Assembly (NCBI GenBank): GCA_023411615.1
Contig: JAEYOR010000020.1
Span: 26,526 to 90,525 of the forward strand
DNA from: Actinomycetes bacterium
GTDB taxonomy: Bacteria > Actinomycetota > Actinomycetes > Actinomycetales > Demequinaceae
Direction: 5' to 3'
DNA length: 64,000 nucleotides
Below, one piece after another: positions 53,377 to 63,207 of this stretch; position 1 is the first letter of the stretch, and each line of letters opens with the position of its first letter. Below the pieces are notes generated by a model. The model was not told the DNA's origin. It searched no databases and worked only from the letters and a program-made list of their open reading frames with translations. A program made the translations under genes and the position numbers.

Positions 53377-56207
53377 GCGTCCACATCGCGGTCACCCGCA
53401 TTGACGAACACCCAGCTCCCCCGGGCGGCGCGGGACCGATGTGGTTGCTCGCGCGGCGGCGAGCGTGGCGAGACCGTTGGATATTTCTCGCCGCAATGAG
53501 CGTGGTCGCTCTCGCCGCATTTCTCGCTTACGCGGGTCCACAGCTCATTCTCGGGACTCTCGACGACGGCGCGGCCGACGCTGTGCGAGCGCAAGCGGGA
53601 GGCGACGCCGTCACCGTCACCTTCCCCCTTGGAAACCCCGGCGGCGACAATCTCGAATCAGTGCGTGGCTTGCGCATGCAGGATTTCGCTGAGGCCTCCG
53701 ACACGATCGTCGCGAACCTCCCACGTGACACGGCGCATGTGGTGATGACCCACACCACCGGTGCGCTGTCGGCGCCGTACACCCTCATGTCGGTGACGTC
53801 CGCTGCTGAACGCGAATCGGCGGCGGACGAAGGTCGCGAAGCGGCGGCGCTCACACGTACCGACGCTGACGCCGTCATCGCGTTTGTCCCCACGGCGTCG
53901 ATGACCGTGGTTGAAGGCGAGGCTCCTGTCCTTGTCAAAGCAGACCCCCCACTTCCCGGCAGCAACGCCGCACCGACGGATGTGCCACCGCTCCAGGTCG
54001 CGCTGACTCAACAAACACTCGACGCACTCGATATCGAGGTCGGAGACCAACTGACGCTCGGGCGTTCGAACGGATCGCGAGTTGAACTTGAGGTGACGGC
54101 GCTCGCAACGGTTGCCGATCCCGCAGGTGATGCCGCTGCTTCCGCCACGGGGCTTTTTGAGCCCGAGACTCGCCTCGGCGGAACGGGCGTGGAACGCGCA
54201 ATCGGCACGATCCTCATGTCGGCCGACATCGCCGAGGAATTCACGTCACGGCTCGAGACTCCCCTCACCGCTTCCGTCGTCATGAGCGTCGATCCCACGC
54301 GGCTCACTCTCGACCTTGCCCGTTCGATACCGCCGGAGCTTGAACGCCTGGAGACTCGCAGCGAGACCCTCTTGCCCGAGAGCAGCGTCCGCCCCCGCGT
54401 CAGCTCGGGCCTTGGCGAGGCCCTCACCGATTACCCGGTGCGCGCGCGTGCCGCACTCGCACAGATGTCCGTCCTCATCGCGGGCGTCACCGCGACCGCG
54501 GCCGCCGTGATCGCTCTCATGGCACATCTGCTTGTCCGTGGGCGTGTCCGCGACATTCAACTCGAAAGGGCTCGCGGTGCCGCTGTCGGGTCCACGATGG
54601 GAGCGCTCCTCATTGAAAGTGCGATGTTCACCCTCAGTGGACTCGCCCTTGGCTACGGCGCCGCATCGATTGTCACGCCCGGAGCCACGCCAGTCGACCC
54701 TCTCGCACTTCTCGTTGCGCTCGTCGCTCTCGGCTCAACTCCACTGCTTGGAGCGGCGATGGCGCGGGCGTCGTGGGCAGGGAAACGAGAGCCTGCCAAT
54801 CGCCGCGATCGCGCCAAGATTGCGCGCGCACGTGCCGCGCGTTCGTTCACTCGCGACGGCCTCGTCCTTATCGTGGCCGCGATGGCGGTGTGGTCGCTTC
54901 GCGGCCGCGGTGTCCTGCAAACGCAGACTGTTGGCGTCGACCCCTTCCTCGCCGTTGCCCCGGCGCTCGTCGCCCTCGCTGTCGCGCTCATCGTTGTCCG
55001 TCTCGCCGCGATTCCGCGCCGCGTCGTCCAATTCCTCGCCCGTTTGAGCCGCGGAGCCGCTGGCCTGCTCACCGCCGCGCGCAGTCGCGAGCCGATCGCC
55101 GCTTTGCCGCTTGTCGCACTGGCACTCGCTCTTGCAGTCGGTGCGTATGGCGCACTCTTGTCGTCCACCGTGGACAAGGGCCAGGAGGCCGCCTCGTGGG
55201 AGCGCATCGGTGGCGACGCGCGGATCACGGGTGCCGTAGACCGGAGCCTTGCCGAGCAATGGCGCAATGAGAACCTCGTCGTCACGCAATTGATCGCCGC
55301 ACCTCGGACGACGATTGCGATGGGCTCAAGCCTTTCCGCTGCGACCGTCGTCGCAATCGACGAGTCGTATCGCGAGTCCCTTGCCGCAGTCAGTGGCGCT
55401 CCGATGGACGAGCTCGACAACCTCGCCGAGGCGGTCGAGGCATGGTCGCCAGGTGACCCGATCCCCGCGATCGCCAGTGAGGAACTTCGTGAGATCGACG
55501 TCTATCAGCGCTCAGATGTGTTCCTTGGGCGCACGTTCATCCCCGTCTCCTTTGTCGACGAGGCCCAACCCGAGCCGAACGGATGGCTCGATGGCCCGTA
55601 CATCCTTGTTGCTCTTGAGCCGCTCCTCACTGTCGAGACCCAGGAGCCGATCGAACCCAACGTCACCATCGTCGTAGGCCCCGGTACCGACGCTGCCATT
55701 GCCGACGCTGGCATTGCGGAAAGCGACGTATGGTTGCGTTCAGATTGGCTTGAGACCGCGCGGTCTTCGGCTTTGATGGGCGGTGTTCAGCGAACGATGG
55801 CATGGGCGGTGCTCTCCGTTGCCGCACTCGCTGCCGTAGGCCTACTTGTCAGTGTCGCGACGGGTGCACGCGAGCGCGGCCGTGCCATCGCCTTGCTCCG
55901 AACTCAGGGAGTTCCGCCCCGCCTTGGCTGGTGGCTCGCCTTCACCGATCTCGTCCCGATGGTGCTCGCAAGTGCCGTCGCCGCCGTCGGCGCCGCGCTC
56001 ATCGTCATTGTGGTGCTGTCTCCGGCCTTGGGACTGGTTGTGCTGTCGGGAGGCGTGAACGATCCCCCGCCAAGCATCGATCCTGCGTTGCTGGCGCCTG
56101 GTGGAATCGCGCTGGCCTTGTTGCTCTTCATTGCAGTCGTCGCTGAGGTCGTTGTGCAGCGCCGGGCCCGCCTCAGCGAGGTGCTCCGTTACGGTGAGAC
56201 GAGATAG
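53373..56207 (+). CDS. Large FtsX-type ABC transporter permease (second of two)
   Basis: 944 residues of the same general design: helix at about 32-52, outside domain, FtsX core with IAGVTATAAAVIALMAHLLVRG near 370, a four-helix centre, a second outside domain, and a C-terminal FtsX domain (LRTQGVPPRLGWWLAFTD near 840). It probably pairs with the preceding permease as a heterodimer. ATGA overlap upstream; the first ATPase follows 9 bases later. Confidence 0.87.
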   Translation: MSVHIAVTRIDEHPAPPGGAGPMWLLARRRAWRDRWIFLAAMSVVALAAFLAYAGPQLILGTLDDGAADAVRAQAGGDAVTVTFPLGNPGGDNLESVRGLRMQDFAEASDTIVANLPRDTAHVVMTHTTGALSAPYTLMSVTSAAERESAADEGREAAALTRTDADAVIAFVPTASMTVVEGEAPVLVKADPPLPGSNAAPTDVPPLQVALTQQTLDALDIEVGDQLTLGRSNGSRVELEVTALATVADPAGDAAASATGLFEPETRLGGTGVERAIGTILMSADIAEEFTSRLETPLTASVVMSVDPTRLTLDLARSIPPELERLETRSETLLPESSVRPRVSSGLGEALTDYPVRARAALAQMSVLIAGVTATAAAVIALMAHLLVRGRVRDIQLERARGAAVGSTMGALLIESAMFTLSGLALGYGAASIVTPGATPVDPLALLVALVALGSTPLLGAAMARASWAGKREPANRRDRAKIARARAARSFTRDGLVLIVAAMAVWSLRGRGVLQTQTVGVDPFLAVAPALVALAVALIVVRLAAIPRRVVQFLARLSRGAAGLLTAARSREPIAALPLVALALALAVGAYGALLSSTVDKGQEAASWERIGGDARITGAVDRSLAEQWRNENLVVTQLIAAPRTTIAMGSSLSAATVVAIDESYRESLAAVSGAPMDELDNLAEAVEAWSPGDPIPAIASEELREIDVYQRSDVFLGRTFIPVSFVDEAQPEPNGWLDGPYILVALEPLLTVETQEPIEPNVTIVVGPGTDAAIADAGIAESDVWLRSDWLETARSSALMGGVQRTMAWAVLSVAALAAVGLLVSVATGARERGRAIALLRTQGVPPRLGWWLAFTDLVPMVLASAVAAVGAALIVIVVLSPALGLVVLSGGVNDPPPSIDPALLAPGGIALALLLFIAVVAEVVVQRRARLSEVLRYGETR

Positions 56208-56216
56208 GGACAGGTT

Positions 56217-57344
56217 ATGGCAACTACAGTCGCTGCCTTTGGCGGAGATGCGCTCATCGCATGTGACAACCTCGTGCGCATTTACCAGGTGGAGAACATC
56301 GAGGTTCAGGCACTCCAAGGCCTCGACCTGCTCGTCGACAACGGCGAGATGATCGCGATCGTCGGGCAATCGGGTTCGGGCAAGTCGACTCTGCTCAATG
56401 TGTTGTCAGGCCTCGACGTGCCCACTGCGGGTGCGGCTCGCGTCGCGGACTGGGATCTGCTCCGGATGTCGCACGCCGACCGCCTCACGTACCGTCGCTC
56501 CGTCGTCGGCTTTGTGTGGCAGCAGACTGCGCGCAACCTCTTGCCCTATCTGTCCGCGAAAGAGAATGTCATGATGCCGATGGCTTTTGCGGGCACCGGC
56601 CCCCGGGCACGTTCGCGGCGCGCGATGGAACTCCTTGACGCGATGGGCATGGCCGGGAAGGCACATCGGCGCCCTCATCAGCTCTCGGGAGGCGAACAGC
56701 AACGCGTATCAATTGCGGTGGCGCTCGCCAATAGCCCGCAAGTGATCTTTGCCGACGAGCCGACCGGTGAACTGGACTCCGCAACCGGCGATGACGTCTT
56801 TGAGGCTCTCCGATCTGCCAACAAGGATCTCGGTGCGACAGTCGTCGTCGTCACGCACGACCACGCGGTCAGCTCACAAGTCCAACGCACCATCGCGATT
56901 CGTGACGGTCGCACATCCACTGAGGTGGTCCGACGCACCCAGATCGGTGCGGATGGCCTCATGCACACGTCTCATGAGGAGTACGCGGTGCTCGACCGTG
57001 CGGGGCGCCTGCAGCTGCCTGCGGATTACCGTGACGCACTTCAATTGCGCGACAGGGTCCGCCTTGAACTCGAGTCCGATCACATCGGCGTGTGGAATGA
57101 CCAAACGCCGAGCACTCCTCGAGTTGCGCCAGCCGCGCCCGCAGCCACTCCGGCACCGATGCCCGAGCCCGAGGCCGCGGCCCCGCTCCCTGTCGTTGCA
57201 TCGCCAGCCCCCGCGTCGGACGATCCATACGCGCCTCCCGCCGGCGTCTTCACGCCCGAGCACGTCGACCAAAGCGACAAACAAGCGCCAACGCCACCCT
57301 TGCCCCACATGCCGTGGCTTCCCCCGGGAGAGCACAATGACTGA
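56217..57344 (+). CDS. ABC transporter ATPase with AbrB-like C-terminal segment
   Basis: 375 residues. MacB/LolD-type nucleotide-binding domain: Walker A GQSGSGKST (50-58), signature LSGGEQQRV (156-164), Walker B VIFADE (176-181) and the switch His in VTHDH (212-216). After the ATPase, residues 255-296 (YAVLDRAGRLQLPADYRD, then DRVRLELESDHIGVW) look like a SpoVT/AbrB swapped-hairpin unit. A Pro/Ala-rich tail follows (297-375). Relatives in actinobacteria keep the same extension. Eight bases overlap with the next ATPase gene. Confidence 0.88.
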   Translation: MATTVAAFGGDALIACDNLVRIYQVENIEVQALQGLDLLVDNGEMIAIVGQSGSGKSTLLNVLSGLDVPTAGAARVADWDLLRMSHADRLTYRRSVVGFVWQQTARNLLPYLSAKENVMMPMAFAGTGPRARSRRAMELLDAMGMAGKAHRRPHQLSGGEQQRVSIAVALANSPQVIFADEPTGELDSATGDDVFEALRSANKDLGATVVVVTHDHAVSSQVQRTIAIRDGRTSTEVVRRTQIGADGLMHTSHEEYAVLDRAGRLQLPADYRDALQLRDRVRLELESDHIGVWNDQTPSTPRVAPAAPAATPAPMPEPEAAAPLPVVASPAPASDDPYAPPAGVFTPEHVDQSDKQAPTPPLPHMPWLPPGEHND

Positions 57345-58059
57345 GTCAATCGCCAGCGCCGCCACGCCGATGGTGGTGGTCGACCACGTCACCCGCCGCT
57401 ATGATTCCGGCTCCGCCGCCGTGACCGCGCTCGACGACGTGTCCGTCACCGTTCCCGCTGGAGCTGTTGTCGCACTTGCTGGACGCTCCGGTTCGGGAAA
57501 GACGACGCTCCTCAACTGCATCGGCGGTCTCGATCGGCCCACGAGCGGCACCATCGTCGTCGACGGCGCCACGGTGACTCAAATGTCAGAACGCCAGCGA
57601 ACGGCCATGCGTCGCGAGCGGGTCTCTTTTGTGTTCCAGACCTTTGGCCTCGTTCCTATGCTCACGGCGATCGAGAACATTGGCTTGCCCTTGCGACTCA
57701 AGGGCATGCGTCCCTCCGAGCGCGAGGCTCGGGTCATGGAGCTTCTCGAGATGGTCGGTCTCTCAGGCCACGGGCAACAGCGGCCGTCCGAGCTATCCGG
57801 TGGTCAACAGCAGCGCGTGGCGATCGCCCGCGCTTTGGCAGGACGCCCACGCCTGCTCATCGCCGACGAGCCAACTGGCCAGCTCGACGCCCACACCGGC
57901 GCACAGATCCTCACGCTGCTGAAGGACGTTGTCTCAGCGCAAGGGATGACGGCGCTCATCTCGACTCACGACCCAAGCCTCATCGAGGCGGCCGACCTCA
58001 CGATTCGGTTGGCCGACGGCCGCCTCGCCAAAGAACACCTGCCCGCACCAGCACCGTAA
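57337..58059 (+). CDS. ABC transporter ATPase (MacB/LolD type)
   Basis: 240 residues. Walker A GRSGSGKTT (49-57), signature LSGGQQQRVAIARAL (153-167), Walker B LLIADE (173-178), and STHDP with the switch His. Second ATPase of the operon and likely the partner subunit of a heterodimeric engine. ATG 57337 is inside the previous gene's last codons (8-base overlap). Its 3' end overlaps the converging APC permease by 62 bases. Confidence 0.92.
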   Translation: MTESIASAATPMVVVDHVTRRYDSGSAAVTALDDVSVTVPAGAVVALAGRSGSGKTTLLNCIGGLDRPTSGTIVVDGATVTQMSERQRTAMRRERVSFVFQTFGLVPMLTAIENIGLPLRLKGMRPSEREARVMELLEMVGLSGHGQQRPSELSGGQQQRVAIARALAGRPRLLIADEPTGQLDAHTGAQILTLLKDVVSAQGMTALISTHDPSLIEAADLTIRLADGRLAKEHLPAPAP

Positions 58060-59251
58060 GCATCATCACGCCCGCGGCGCTCGCGAGCGCTCGCGGATCA
58101 ACCGAGGCCGCAAGGGCCACACACAGTGCAAGGCCGAGCCCGGAGATCGCAAGCGGCATCGGCATGCGGGCTCCGCGACGTCGCGCGGCCATTGCGGCAG
58201 CGTTTGCCACCGCGTAATAGGCAAGCACTGCCGCGCTCGACATCGCGATCGCAAAGCCCACGTCCCCCCACCACACGAGCGCAATAGCGGCCGACGCCGC
58301 GACGGCCTCGGCGAGCACTGGCACCTCGCGTCTGTTGCGCCGGGCGAGGACACGCGGGAACTGCCCGTCGCGCGCCATTGCCATTGCGGTCCGCCCCACT
58401 CCCGCCAAGAGAGCGACAAGCGCCCCACCCGCCGCGGCCATCGCCAACAGTGCGACCAATTGCGGCCACAGACCGCCGTCGGGCGCCGTACGTGCAAGCG
58501 GTGCGTCGGCATCGGTGAGTGCCGCAACACTGGGCCTGCGCAGTACGACAAAGGCGAGAAGGCCATACACCGCGATGACAATGCAGAGCGCCCACGCCAC
58601 TGCACGCGGGATGACGCGCTCGGGATCGCGCACCTCTTCACCCAATGTGGCAAGGCGTGCATAGCCGGCAAAGGCGAAGAAGACGAGCGCTGCGGCTTCG
58701 ACAACTCCCGCAAGCCCCACGTCGGCGCTTGGACCTGGCGCGGCGGCGGGCGAGGCAACCGATGCCCCCGCGATGACTATGAGTCCCGCGGTGACGATGA
58801 CGGCAATGACGGTCGTGACGGCGGCCGTCCGGTTGACGCCCATCGCGTTGAGCACGAGTGCTGCGATGAGCACCCCGGTTGCCACCCACCGCGAGTTCCC
58901 CTGCCACGTATAGTTCCCGATCGCGAGAGCCATTGCCGCGAGCGAGGCGGTCTTGCCCGTGACAAAGCCAGCACCCGCAACAAAGCCCCAGGGCGCTCGC
59001 AACTCGCGCGTGCCGTAGGCGTATGCACCGCCTGCAACGGGGTGGAGCGCGGCGAGATGCGCGGTCGACAACGCGTTGATGGCGGCAATGGCGGCGGCAA
59101 GGAGGACGGCGACGGGAAGCCACGTTCCCGCGGCGCTCGCAGCGGGGCTCCACACAATGAAGACACCTGCGCCAAGCATTGAGCCAACGCCGATGCCAAT
59201 GGCAGGCACGAGGCCAAGGCGGGGAGGCTGGCGCTCGTGCTCGCTCGTCAC
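57998..59251 (-). CDS. APC-family amino acid permease
   Basis: 417 residues, with about 12 transmembrane helices. The N-terminal GIGVGSMLGAGVFIVW (19-34) carries the glycine-rich unwound helix 1 of APC transporters, and PVAGGAYAYGTRELRAPWGFVAG matches the helix 3 region (described in part). The substrate is probably an amino acid or amine; no more can be said. TAGCCT ends 6 bases before GTG 59251, indicating leaderless expression. Converges with and overlaps the ABC ATPase gene. Confidence 0.87.
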   Translation of the reverse strand: MTSEHERQPPRLGLVPAIGIGVGSMLGAGVFIVWSPAASAAGTWLPVAVLLAAAIAAINALSTAHLAALHPVAGGAYAYGTRELRAPWGFVAGAGFVTGKTASLAAMALAIGNYTWQGNSRWVATGVLIAALVLNAMGVNRTAAVTTVIAVIVTAGLIVIAGASVASPAAAPGPSADVGLAGVVEAAALVFFAFAGYARLATLGEEVRDPERVIPRAVAWALCIVIAVYGLLAFVVLRRPSVAALTDADAPLARTAPDGGLWPQLVALLAMAAAGGALVALLAGVGRTAMAMARDGQFPRVLARRNRREVPVLAEAVAASAAIALVWWGDVGFAIAMSSAAVLAYYAVANAAAMAARRRGARMPMPLAISGLGLALCVALAASVDPRALASAAGVMMLTVLVRAGVLWRGGRRPTES

Positions 59252-59314
59252 GTGAGCAGGCTAGTGCCGGATCGGACGGCCGGACAGCGCCGCTCCGCCG
59301 CATTCATCACATGT

Positions 59315-62300
59315 TCAGGCCGCACGCGAGGACAGCGCTTCGCCCGTGACGAGGTCATACGTGGTCGTGACCACGCGGTTGAGCTCGGACTCGGGCCGGG
59401 GACGGGAAAAGAAGTAGCCCTGCGCGTTTGGGCAGCCAAGCCGCACCAGCTCGGCCGCTTGATCTGCAGTCTCGACACCTTCGGCCACCACGTCGACACC
59501 CATGGCATCGCCCATGCCGACCACAGCGCGCACTACTGCGTCACACCGATCGTCGGTGCCGATGCCGGAGACAAATCCCCGGTCCACCTTGAGCACATCG
59601 ATGGGCAACTCCGTCAGCCGTGCAAGTGAGGAATACCCCGTTCCCAAGTCGTCGAGCGCAATGCGCACCCCGCGCTCTCGCAACACGGCGAGGTCGGTGA
59701 GCAGCGGCAAGGTCAATTGCGGCATGTGAGTCTCGGTGAGTTCCAGGACCAGCCGGCTCGGGTCGAGACCCGTCTCCTTGAGCGCATCGCTCACGGACAT
59801 CGTGAAGTCTCCGGCCGTCAGTTGCCTTCCGGAGACGTTCACGTGGACGGCCGGCAGCGAGCCGTCTGCTGCGGGCGGGAAGCTCGCGGCGATGCGACAC
59901 GACTCATGGAGCACGTGGATGCCAACGGGAACCATCAGCGCACTTGCCTCAAGCACATCGAGGAACTCCCCGGGCGGAATGAGCCCACGTTCGGGAGAGT
60001 CCCATCGCAAGAGCATCTCGACTGACTCGACAGCGCCAGTCCGCAGGGACACGACCGGCTGGCCGTGCATGACGAACTCGCCTTCTTCGAGTGCGCGCAT
60101 GAGCTCGGGAACGAGGCGCGTTGTGCGCACGCTCTTGGCAAGGAGCGTCGCATCGTAACGATGGACACGATTCTTTCCATCACGCTTTGCCTGGTACATG
60201 GCTGCGTCCGCGTGTGCGAGGAGGGCTTCGGTTTGCGACGTGGCACCTCCGGTCACCATGCCGATGGACACCCCCAAGTGATGGGTGCCGCGGGTCGACA
60301 AGATCGGCTCGCGTAAGGAATCAATGAGCCGATGCGCGAGAGCGACAAGCGACTCCTCATCAGATACATCCGGCCGGACCACTGCGAATTCGTCGCCGCC
60401 GAGCCGGGCAACGGTGTCCTGACCGTCGACGGTGAGTGAGAAGCGCCGCGCCACCTCGCGCAGGACCTCGTCTCCCGTGCTGTGCCCATAGGCGTCATTG
60501 ACGTCCTTGAAGCCATCGAGGTCACAGAACAGGATCCCGACTCGGCGCGACTCGTCGTCACTGATCGAACGAATCGCAAAGTCGAGACGATCGTGGAGGA
60601 GCACGCGGTTGGGAAGGTCCGTGAGGTCATCGTGAAGTGCCTGGCGGACGAGCGCGTCCTCTGCGGCGCGCCGCGCCGTGATGTCCTCGACGAGGCACAG
60701 CAAGTAGCGGGCGCGCGTTCCCGAGCGACGGGTTTCGAGATGGACCACCGAAGCCGACACCATTCCCCATGAGACACCGGCGGCATGGGGTCCAAAGCGC
60801 ACCTCGCCACGCACTTGTGCCTTCTGCCCTTCGGCGCATGCGGCGATCCACTGAGCAACCGTCGCCGCGTCGTCGTCATGGATCAGCGAGGTGAACTCAG
60901 CTCCGCTGAGTTCGTCGCGGTCACGGCCGGTGAAGATGATCGCTGTGGCATTGGTCTCAAGGACCGTACCCGCATCGGGCTCATCGAGGCTGACGATGAA
61001 CATGCTGATGGGCGCGGTGTCAAAGGCCTGGCGGAAGCGAGCCTCAGACACGCGCAGGCGCTCCTCGTTCTCGATTTGCTTGGTCACGTCCCACACCACG
61101 CACATGAAGCCACCATCCGGTGTGGACGTGACGGTCATCGATACAACGGAAGCGCCGGGACCGACCATGTGCCATCGTCGGGCGCCGGACATGTCGCGCC
61201 TCGCAAGTTCGGCATGCACCTCGTACGGCTCAACCTCCAGCTCGGCTGCAACGGCCGCGAGGTGCTCTGGGTCATGCAATGCCGCGAGCATGGTGCCTTC
61301 AAGTTGTGCGGGCGGCACGCCAAAGATCGTTTCGGAGCCTTTGCTTGCAAGGCGAATGGTGCCATCCGGCGAGCATGCGAGGATCGCTTGTTCGGTAGCG
61401 GCGGCGAGCAGCATGGCGTAGTCATCGCGCGCACGGCGGATTTCCGCTTGCGCAGCGCGCGCCTCGGTCACGTCTCGCGCCATGACCACCGAACCCCCGT
61501 CGGTTCCCGCCACTGCTGGTAGCGCTGACGCCGTCAGATCGATGATGCGACGCTCACCATCGCGCATCATCCCGAACTCGGTCATCACCACAGACTCACC
61601 GCGCGCAATACGGTTGAAAGGCGCTTCCTCTGCCGTGATGGGGGTGCCGTCGCTCACCCGGAAGAATGTCGACAGCACGACAGGGTCATTTGCGCGCGCC
61701 CCCCGGGGAATGTCGCCGAACATGGTGACGCTGGCGTCATTGAGCATGACGACCTCGCCGTCTCCATCGAAGACGGAGATCGCATCGCGCGACGTGGAGA
61801 AGATTGCTCGGAGCAACTCCGCCTGCTTGAGTGCCTCAGCACGCGATCGCTGGACGTCATCGAGAAGCGCAGACAGCTCGTCGCGCTGGGACGAGATGAG
61901 CCACGTGAACGTGAGGTACGCGACAACGTACGCCTGCGCCGTGAACGCCCTGTCAAAAGAGTCGAGCGACCCAAAAGGCCCGCTTCCAACGAGAGTGAGC
62001 ATCACAACGAGCGTGCTCGCCACAAGCGCGTGGATCGCCGCGATAGTGGTGTCGAGCCGCACCGCGGCCCAGATCGTCAAGCCCATCGGCAAGAACGACA
62101 GGGTGAACGTTGACGTGGTGCCGTACACGGCCCCGTACATGACGGCAGTCAACACAATGATGACGATGAGTTCAGGTGTGCGCTGACGCCATGCGGAACT
62201 GATGCGCGAGGAGGGTCGCAAACGCGGATCGAGAAGCCTCATCGCCAGCGGCACCACCAGGAAGATGCCCGTCACATTGCGCAACAGCCATACTCCGGCG

Positions 62301-62782
62301 ACCGCGGCGTACGCCGAGTCATTCACATACGACGTGACCACTGGCGCAAGACCAAGCACTGCGACGACGCCAGCGACAGCGGCGGCGCCCAATGCGACGA
62401 CATCCGTCACGCTGCGCATGCGCCACCAGGTTGAGCGTCCTAGCCTGCCCTGCAGCCAGCGATAGACGACCATAGCCACCCACGACTGAAGGGCGTTAGA
62501 CGCGGCGAACACGAGGCCGAGGAGTCCACCTGTGCCGGTAACTGTGTTGAGAGCGCCGGATACGATGCCGATGGCGAGGACCGCTGCGAGCACGCCCGTG
62601 CGATTCTTCGCTGCAAGAAACACCCACAAGACGCCAACGCCCGCCGCAGGCCAAATGAGGGAGACGCCAGTTTCCGGCGAAGCCGTGAGGCGGCCGGCGA
62701 TGACCGCGACGACATAGCACGCGGCCATGACCGCGTGCATCGTCAACGCGCGCCTACTCGCCGCTCGTACCCTCCGAGACAC
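59315..62782 (-). CDS. MASE1-PAS-GGDEF-EAL cyclic-di-GMP protein
   Basis: 1155 residues. An N-terminal MASE1-like membrane sensor of about eight helices (1-300; SLIWPAAGVGVLWVFLA), a coiled-coil linker (about 310-335), three PAS regions (about 340-460, 465-585 and 595-720), a GGDEF domain with RLGGDEF (793-799) and an EAL domain (about 890-1140). The cyclase signature is intact, with no RxxD inhibitory site five residues before it. The EAL signature reads EML (922-924), but HVNVSGRQL, LELTETH, ALDDLGTGYSS and LKVDRGF are intact, so hydrolysis may still work. GTG 62782 follows TAGGAG by 6 bases; ATG 62740 is an alternative. Confidence 0.92.
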   Translation of the reverse strand: MSRRVRAASRRALTMHAVMAACYVVAVIAGRLTASPETGVSLIWPAAGVGVLWVFLAAKNRTGVLAAVLAIGIVSGALNTVTGTGGLLGLVFAASNALQSWVAMVVYRWLQGRLGRSTWWRMRSVTDVVALGAAAVAGVVAVLGLAPVVTSYVNDSAYAAVAGVWLLRNVTGIFLVVPLAMRLLDPRLRPSSRISSAWRQRTPELIVIIVLTAVMYGAVYGTTSTFTLSFLPMGLTIWAAVRLDTTIAAIHALVASTLVVMLTLVGSGPFGSLDSFDRAFTAQAYVVAYLTFTWLISSQRDELSALLDDVQRSRAEALKQAELLRAIFSTSRDAISVFDGDGEVVMLNDASVTMFGDIPRGARANDPVVLSTFFRVSDGTPITAEEAPFNRIARGESVVMTEFGMMRDGERRIIDLTASALPAVAGTDGGSVVMARDVTEARAAQAEIRRARDDYAMLLAAATEQAILACSPDGTIRLASKGSETIFGVPPAQLEGTMLAALHDPEHLAAVAAELEVEPYEVHAELARRDMSGARRWHMVGPGASVVSMTVTSTPDGGFMCVVWDVTKQIENEERLRVSEARFRQAFDTAPISMFIVSLDEPDAGTVLETNATAIIFTGRDRDELSGAEFTSLIHDDDAATVAQWIAACAEGQKAQVRGEVRFGPHAAGVSWGMVSASVVHLETRRSGTRARYLLCLVEDITARRAAEDALVRQALHDDLTDLPNRVLLHDRLDFAIRSISDDESRRVGILFCDLDGFKDVNDAYGHSTGDEVLREVARRFSLTVDGQDTVARLGGDEFAVVRPDVSDEESLVALAHRLIDSLREPILSTRGTHHLGVSIGMVTGGATSQTEALLAHADAAMYQAKRDGKNRVHRYDATLLAKSVRTTRLVPELMRALEEGEFVMHGQPVVSLRTGAVESVEMLLRWDSPERGLIPPGEFLDVLEASALMVPVGIHVLHESCRIAASFPPAADGSLPAVHVNVSGRQLTAGDFTMSVSDALKETGLDPSRLVLELTETHMPQLTLPLLTDLAVLRERGVRIALDDLGTGYSSLARLTELPIDVLKVDRGFVSGIGTDDRCDAVVRAVVGMGDAMGVDVVAEGVETADQAAELVRLGCPNAQGYFFSRPRPESELNRVVTTTYDLVTGEALSSRAA

Positions 62783-62951
62783 ACTCGGCTCCTACCTGCC
62801 CGGTCGCGCAACATACGCAACGGTTTCCAGTATGCCCATCGGCTATTTCCTGCGTAAGGTCAACACTTCAAATCGGAAAAACACCCCACGACGGGACAAG
62901 ACGACGCTATACGCAGTCAATCTGGCTGAAATGGGCGGGCATCGCCGCAAT

Positions 62952-62988
62952 GACAATGGCCCGGATCCTCAGGATCCGGGCCATTGTC
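62952..62988 (-). terminator. Very long perfect hairpin after the initiator tRNA
   Basis: Two 18-base arms (62952-62969 and 62971-62988) are perfectly complementary around a single central base. It starts 3 bases after the tRNA CCA end on the minus strand. No T-run follows, but the stem is strong enough to act as an intrinsic terminator or to guide 3' processing of the tRNA. Confidence 0.75.
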
Positions 62989-62991
62989 GAA

Positions 62992-63068
62992 TGGTAGCGG
63001 GGACAGGATTTGAACCTGCGACCTCCGGGTTATGAGCCCGGCGAGCTACCGAACTGCTCCACCCCGCG
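62992..63068 (-). tRNA. Initiator tRNA-fMet (anticodon CAT)
   Basis: 77 bases with an encoded CCA. The anticodon CAT is at 63034-63032. Initiator hallmarks: an unpaired first position (C1 against U72) and three G:C pairs at the bottom of the anticodon stem (GGG before, CCC after). The T-loop is GGTTCAAATCC. It is not an elongator tRNA-Met, which would have a paired acceptor end. Confidence 0.96.
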
Positions 63069-63207
63069 TCGTGCCGTGGTTGGCCACGTGCGACTTACGA
63101 GTCTACCTGCACCATACGCGAGGGCCAAATCGGGTCTCCCTCACTGATTTCATCGCTCGGCTGCGATGCAGTCGACTCGGCCGCCCGAGAGCGATAGCGT
63201 CGCATCC

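Noticed and set aside
62727..63035. 102-codon + strand frame across the tRNA region
   Set aside because: It runs antisense through the tRNA and its hairpin and has no ribosome-binding site or conserved sequence.
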